A stretch of 64,000 bases of DNA from Siphlonurus alternatus (taxonomy: Eukaryota; Arthropoda; Insecta; Ephemeroptera; Siphlonuridae): positions 49,249,280-49,313,279 of the forward strand of contig OX463780.1 of NCBI GenBank assembly GCA_949825025.1, written 5' to 3'. Position numbers and translations under genes: made by a program. The notes under the pieces were generated by a model. That model searched no databases and was not told the origin of the DNA. It was given only the letters and a program-made list of their open reading frames with translations. Positions 57,964 to 64,000 of the stretch are shown piece by piece (position 1 is the stretch's first letter; the number at the start of each line of letters is the position of its first letter).

Positions 57964-58381
57964 TTAAGGGCATTGGGTGTAGCACCGGTAGTTGGCAACA
58001 CTGACGTATCTTCACCATGTTAATTTTTGATCATTGCTCCTCAGAGTAATTTTTATGCTAGAGCTAAGCTGATTGCTGTAGTATCAAGATAATTAGTAGC
58101 CCAAGTGCACAATTTGGCTAAATAAAGCCTGATTTAAAGAAAAGTATTTTTTTTATATTTTAGAAAAATGCATGTAAATTTTAAAAATTACTAAAAAATG
58201 ATTTTCTTTAAATCAGGCTTTATTTAGCCAAATTGTGCACTTGGGCTACTAATTATCTTGATACTACAGCAATCAGCTTAGCTCTAGCATAAAAATTACT
58301 CTGAGGAGCAAGGATAAAAAATTAAAATGGTGAAGATACGTCAGTGTTGCCAACTACCGGTGCTACACCCAAAGCCCTTAA
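57964..58381. mobile_element. palindromic element with TTAA borders
   Basis: Arms of about 180 bases are nearly perfect inverted repeats. TTAA stands at both ends (57964-57967, 58378-58381) followed by GGGC(A/T)TTGGGTGTAGC, fitting a piggyBac-type non-autonomous element. Confidence 0.9.
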
Positions 58382-58481
58382 TATCTAAGGAAAAGTAACG
58401 TGTATTCTAGAATTTGCAAGTATTAATTTCAAAGTGCTTTGCTAATTTTAATGTAATTAATGTTGGTAGAAATTATATTAG

Positions 58482-58620
58482 GGGGCATTCACAAAGTCTT
58501 AAGGCCACATTTAAGGCTCGAAAATTTAAGACCAGAAATTTTGGGTCTAAAAAACAGGTCTAAAATCAAGCTTTAAAATATCGAGCCTTAAATGTGGCCT
58601 TAAGACTTTGTGAATGCCCC
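58482..58620. mobile_element. palindromic MITE, GGGGCATTCACAAAG ends (copy 2)
   Basis: Second copy of 9678-9816, flanked by TTA on both sides. Confidence 0.88.
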
Positions 58621-60169
58621 TTATTATGTATATTTGAAGTAATTAAGTGTGTGTAATAGGAAATAATTAACTAAACCAACAATCTTGAAATAAATTTTAT
58701 AAAACAAATTCTTTAAAATTATAATTAATTAGTTAAATTGAATTCAATTTCTTAAATAATTAATACAGAAGAATAGTTCCAATTTTATTAATTTATTTTG
58801 TACTTTTTCTTGTGTGAAGCTAATAAATATATCATTAATTGCATAAAAATATAGTTTAATAGTTCATTTATATTTTTCAAGTTTTATACAATCATCAGCA
58901 ATCATCAAATAAATTTTAAAAAACATAACTTTTTAAAATTATAGTTTTTAGTTAAATTTAATTCTATATATTTCTTAAATACGTACTGAACACTTAATCC
59001 ATTTTTATTTTATTAATTTTTGCACTTTAACTTGTGTGAATTAATGAAGCTAAAATTAATAAATAGAACCAGCAATGCACATGAAGTATTATATTTTATA
59101 ATTATATATACATAAGAAATATAGTTTAATTTCATAAATTCATATTTTTTAAGGTTGAATATAATTAATTATGTCATTTCATGCATGGTTGGAAAAATAT
59201 ATGATGGTACATATAATATATATTATTTATTTAGCATTTAAGATTATTTATAAATTATAAGCATTTTATTTTTAAATGGGAATTGCTGTGACTTCTAGTA
59301 AAATCAGTACCTTTTTCACACGAAAAGATGAGTTATTCTCTCAAAATGAATCTACAACAAAATTGTTTTCTTTTTTACATGCATTGAGCATGAAGCAGTT
59401 TTAATTATTAACTAACACGTATATGCATATGCAAAATAATTAATGAACTATGCAGTTCATTAATTATATGCATTAATTATATGAACTGCATATGCAGTTC
59501 ATTAATTATTTTTCTTTAATTTTTTTATGATGAACTAAAAATGTTTTCAGTTTACCATCGGAAAATATTAAGCAAATAACTTCAAATAAGGAAACAATTT
59601 AGTAAATTAATAAGCATATACTCGTTCAATGTTTGTGCATGTTAAAAAGTAATTCTTATTCCTCCACATGCATTTGGTGCAGATGAGTGCGCAGGCCCGC
59701 CCTGTCAAATATTTTTTTACATTTTTTTTATTTAGCTATTATAATATTATGTATCTATCAATGTATCCACAGTAAAAATGTATCAACTGATATTTAATGT
59801 TAATAAATAAATAAATGAAGTAAAAGGATTTTCTGTATTAATTGGATCCAATAAACAAATCAAATCAAATTTATGTACATGATGAATCAGTTAAAAAAAC
59901 AGACGACACTGAATAAATTTTTAACTTTAAATAATTTTTCTCAATTCATTTGAAAAGTATATAAATTTATTATACACTTTTTTTAATCGATTACTCCCTG
60001 ATATGATTAATTTCTCCATAAAATTCGCGATTTCAGCGATTTGCAGTGACTCAAAAATTTCCCGCACATTCGAGATTTTTTTTTTTTCCGCCGCGTATCT
60101 GTACGCTACTGACATCTATGTTTTAATTTCTCAATCAAAATTTGTGAGTTATTTTTCTCAGTATTTGCT

Positions 60170-63931
<3,762 letters not shown>

Positions 63932-64000
63932 GTGAGTTGTGTCGATTGACATGTTGTAACGTTGATTATGTCTCATTGCCATTGCTAGGCGAACACTCCT

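Larger units (their letters stand above)
57212..60169. other. CENP-P to MKLN1 intergenic region
   Basis: AT-rich with two palindromic elements (57964-58381, 58482-58620) and a short ATGCAGTTCATTAATTA palindrome cluster near 59,430-59,510. A CENP-P poly(A) signal AATAAA lies at 57522-57527. TTTCCCGC (about 60,056), an E2F-like site, is near the MKLN1 start. No gene seen. Confidence 0.65.

Overview
The window is nuclear DNA of an animal. Genes are split into many short exons with GT/AG boundaries. GC-rich exons sit in AT-rich, homopolymer-rich introns that are full of palindromic transposon relics and minisatellites. All five genes have bilaterian relatives. The compact AT-rich introns and transposon style suggest an invertebrate, perhaps an arthropod, but nothing here fixes the taxon.

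Layout. (1) 165-27,962, + strand: 20 exons of a secreted ADAMTS metalloprotease. The signal-peptide exon lies left of the window. The order is propeptide, HEIGHNLGMRHD zinc protease, disintegrin-like region, then two successive TSR plus cysteine-rich modules and a hydrophobic C-terminal tail that looks like a GPI-anchor signal. (2) 29,382-43,929, - strand: a complete 15-exon CENP-E-type kinesin of about 2,403 residues, including one 4.7-kb coiled-coil exon. (3) 45,633-53,037, - strand: a 9-exon HAUS3-like augmin subunit of about 552 residues. (4) 54,625-57,211, + strand: a 5-exon CENP-P-like kinetochore protein of about 295 residues, head-to-head with HAUS3. (5) 60,170 to the right edge, + strand: the first five coding exons of muskelin (MKLN1), cut by the window end.

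Three consecutive genes (CENP-E, HAUS3, CENP-P) act on kinetochores or the spindle, so the middle of the window is a small mitotic neighbourhood flanked by an extracellular protease and a ubiquitin-ligase receptor. Exon joins were chosen so that phases agree, and every gene reads open from end to end.

Non-coding content. There are at least eight families of palindromic (MITE-like) elements, two hAT-type elements with 8-bp target duplications, a 5S-rRNA-derived SINE, a LINE tail and several minisatellites. The most unusual observation is that tandem repeats lie on or beside splice sites in all four gene bodies that are fully or mostly visible: 67 bp x3 and 56 bp x9 carry copies of a 5' splice site, 55 bp x2 and 72 bp x3 carry 3' splice-site-like sequence, and 49 bp x14 starts about ten bases after a donor. 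I did not find an obviously new multi-gene system. These splice-site repeats, the duplicated-module membrane-tethered ADAMTS and the five-fold S/T-P motif in CENP-E are the best leads.
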